A DNA stretch of 64,000 nucleotides. Origin: Romboutsia ilealis. Lineage in GTDB: Bacteria > Bacillota > Clostridia > Peptostreptococcales > Peptostreptococcaceae. The notes beneath the pieces were generated by a model. The model did not search any database and was not told the origin of the DNA. It saw only the letters and a program-made list of their open reading frames with translations. The stretch spans positions 1,101,481 to 1,165,480 of the forward strand of contig NZ_LN555523.1 in assembly GCF_900015215.1 (NCBI RefSeq). The letters run 5' to 3'. Below, piece by piece: positions 63,278 to 64,000 of the stretch (within the stretch, counting starts at the first letter, position 1; each line of letters opens with the position of its first letter). A program made the translations under genes and the position numbers.

Positions 63278-63535
63278 AATCAAACTCCCCTTTACTCAGT
63301 GGATTTAATAGTAGTATTTCCGTATTAGTAGTATTTAATAAGTTAATAAATCAAATAACAAACTGTAAATATGGAAAATAAATGTTTATAGAACTATATT
63401 ATATTACTTATTATATAAAAAATAAATACCAAACTACATTAACTAGTAAATTAAAATCTTTAATAACATAATAAAAGATATATTTATTCTAACAAATGCA
63501 TATTAATTATATATATATTTATTAGGAGTGATACT

Positions 63536-64000
63536 ATGAAATTTAAATTTTTAGATTGGTACACCCAAGCTCTAGGTGCAACATTTGGTATTTTAGCATG
63601 TATTTATGCGTATGTAAATGGTTATATGTTTGTATATGGTAATATAGGAGGTTACTTTGATTTCCTTGGATTTAGTGGAGTAACTTCTAGTTATTTATTA
63701 TTACCACTTTGTTTACTAAGTCTATTTCTAAGTTTAATTAAGTCCTATACGATAAAAAAGGAAATATTAAATACATCTTTTGAGTCATTTAATATTTTTA
63801 TATGTATTTTAACTGTTATTATAGGTTTTATGGGGGCTAAAATTTATTTTATAATTCCTGCTGCATTTATATTATTCCATATACTAGAACCTTATTTACA
63901 TAATTACAAAAACTTAGAAAATCAAGAAGTAGTATCTGAAAATAAGAAAGAATATGATATTACACAAAATACTATCGAATTTGATAAAATAGATAGCCAT
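63536..64000 (+). CDS. Multi-helix membrane protein, N-terminal part (cut by window edge)
   Basis: 155 codons visible, no stop before the right edge. ATG 63536 with AGGAG 7 nt upstream. Four hydrophobic segments (about 12-30, 50-68, 83-103, 104-118) start after MKFKFLDWYTQALGATFG, followed by a polar, acidic tail (ENQEVVSENKKEYDITQNTI). No family recognised. Confidence 0.65.
   Translation, partial: MKFKFLDWYTQALGATFGILACIYAYVNGYMFVYGNIGGYFDFLGFSGVTSSYLLLPLCLLSLFLSLIKSYTIKKEILNTSFESFNIFICILTVIIGFMGAKIYFIIPAAFILFHILEPYLHNYKNLENQEVVSENKKEYDITQNTIEFDKIDSH

Overview
The window is very AT-rich (roughly 27% GC by eye), with purine-rich ribosome binding sites, frequent TTG/GTG starts and many hairpin-plus-T-run terminators. 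The gene content points to an anaerobic, spore-forming member of the Clostridia, most likely Peptostreptococcaceae (relatives of Clostridioides, Paraclostridium, Romboutsia). Pointers are an [FeFe] hydrogenase, YtaF, a Tneap-type I-B CRISPR-Cas system whose repeat I recognise as the Clostridioides difficile-type repeat, a Fur-controlled flavodoxin and a CIRCE-controlled clpB. The species cannot be fixed from sequence alone.

Layout. 1-3170 is an accessory patch: small membrane proteins and an MNT/HEPN toxin-antitoxin pair lie between two copies of the 3' end of an aldo/keto reductase gene, with repeated terminators. 3400-5120 is an ECF sigma factor with its DUF4179 membrane anti-sigma candidate. 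5366-12480 holds a 5'-3' exonuclease, a YdeI-like protein, a BMP-family lipoprotein behind a structured leader, a Fur-box flavodoxin and an SNF2 helicase. 11677-13543 (minus) is a GntR-ABC operon with a palindromic operator. 13867-26137 is mostly housekeeping: GNAT, PduO-type ATP:cob(I)alamin adenosyltransferase, DUF4397 protein, [FeFe] hydrogenase, MATE pump, U32 tRNA-hydroxylation protein, GHKL kinase, FabG-like SDR, CaCA exchanger, RluF-like pseudouridine synthase.

26635-40874 is the CRISPR-Cas locus: WYL regulator, cas6, cas8b, cas7, cas5, cas3, cas4, cas1, cas2, an AT-rich leader, and a long array (70 intact repeats by my count plus a degenerate terminal one). Three features stand out. 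A solitary 19-nt piece of the CRISPR repeat sits between cas3 and cas4. A second pair of 29-31-nt repeats at CRISPR spacing overlaps the array's far end. One spacer resembles the array's own repeat. Beyond it lie a decayed transposase, a DUF3783 / DUF134-like pair and a PLAT-domain gene split by a one-base frameshift.

43838-59832 returns to core functions: CspA, rhodanese, YtaF, a HypB-like GTPase that has lost most nickel ligands, a YjiH-family membrane protein, ClpB under CIRCE, and a run encoding phosphatase, HI0933-family flavoprotein, AroH, Cmk, PlsC and IspH. It ends with an esterase, an acyltransferase-3, CorA and AlaX. 59877-62323 is gene-poor and carries a lone tyrosine integrase with a cluster of short repeats before its start. 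The window ends with TrmB, a small membrane protein and a membrane protein cut by the right edge.
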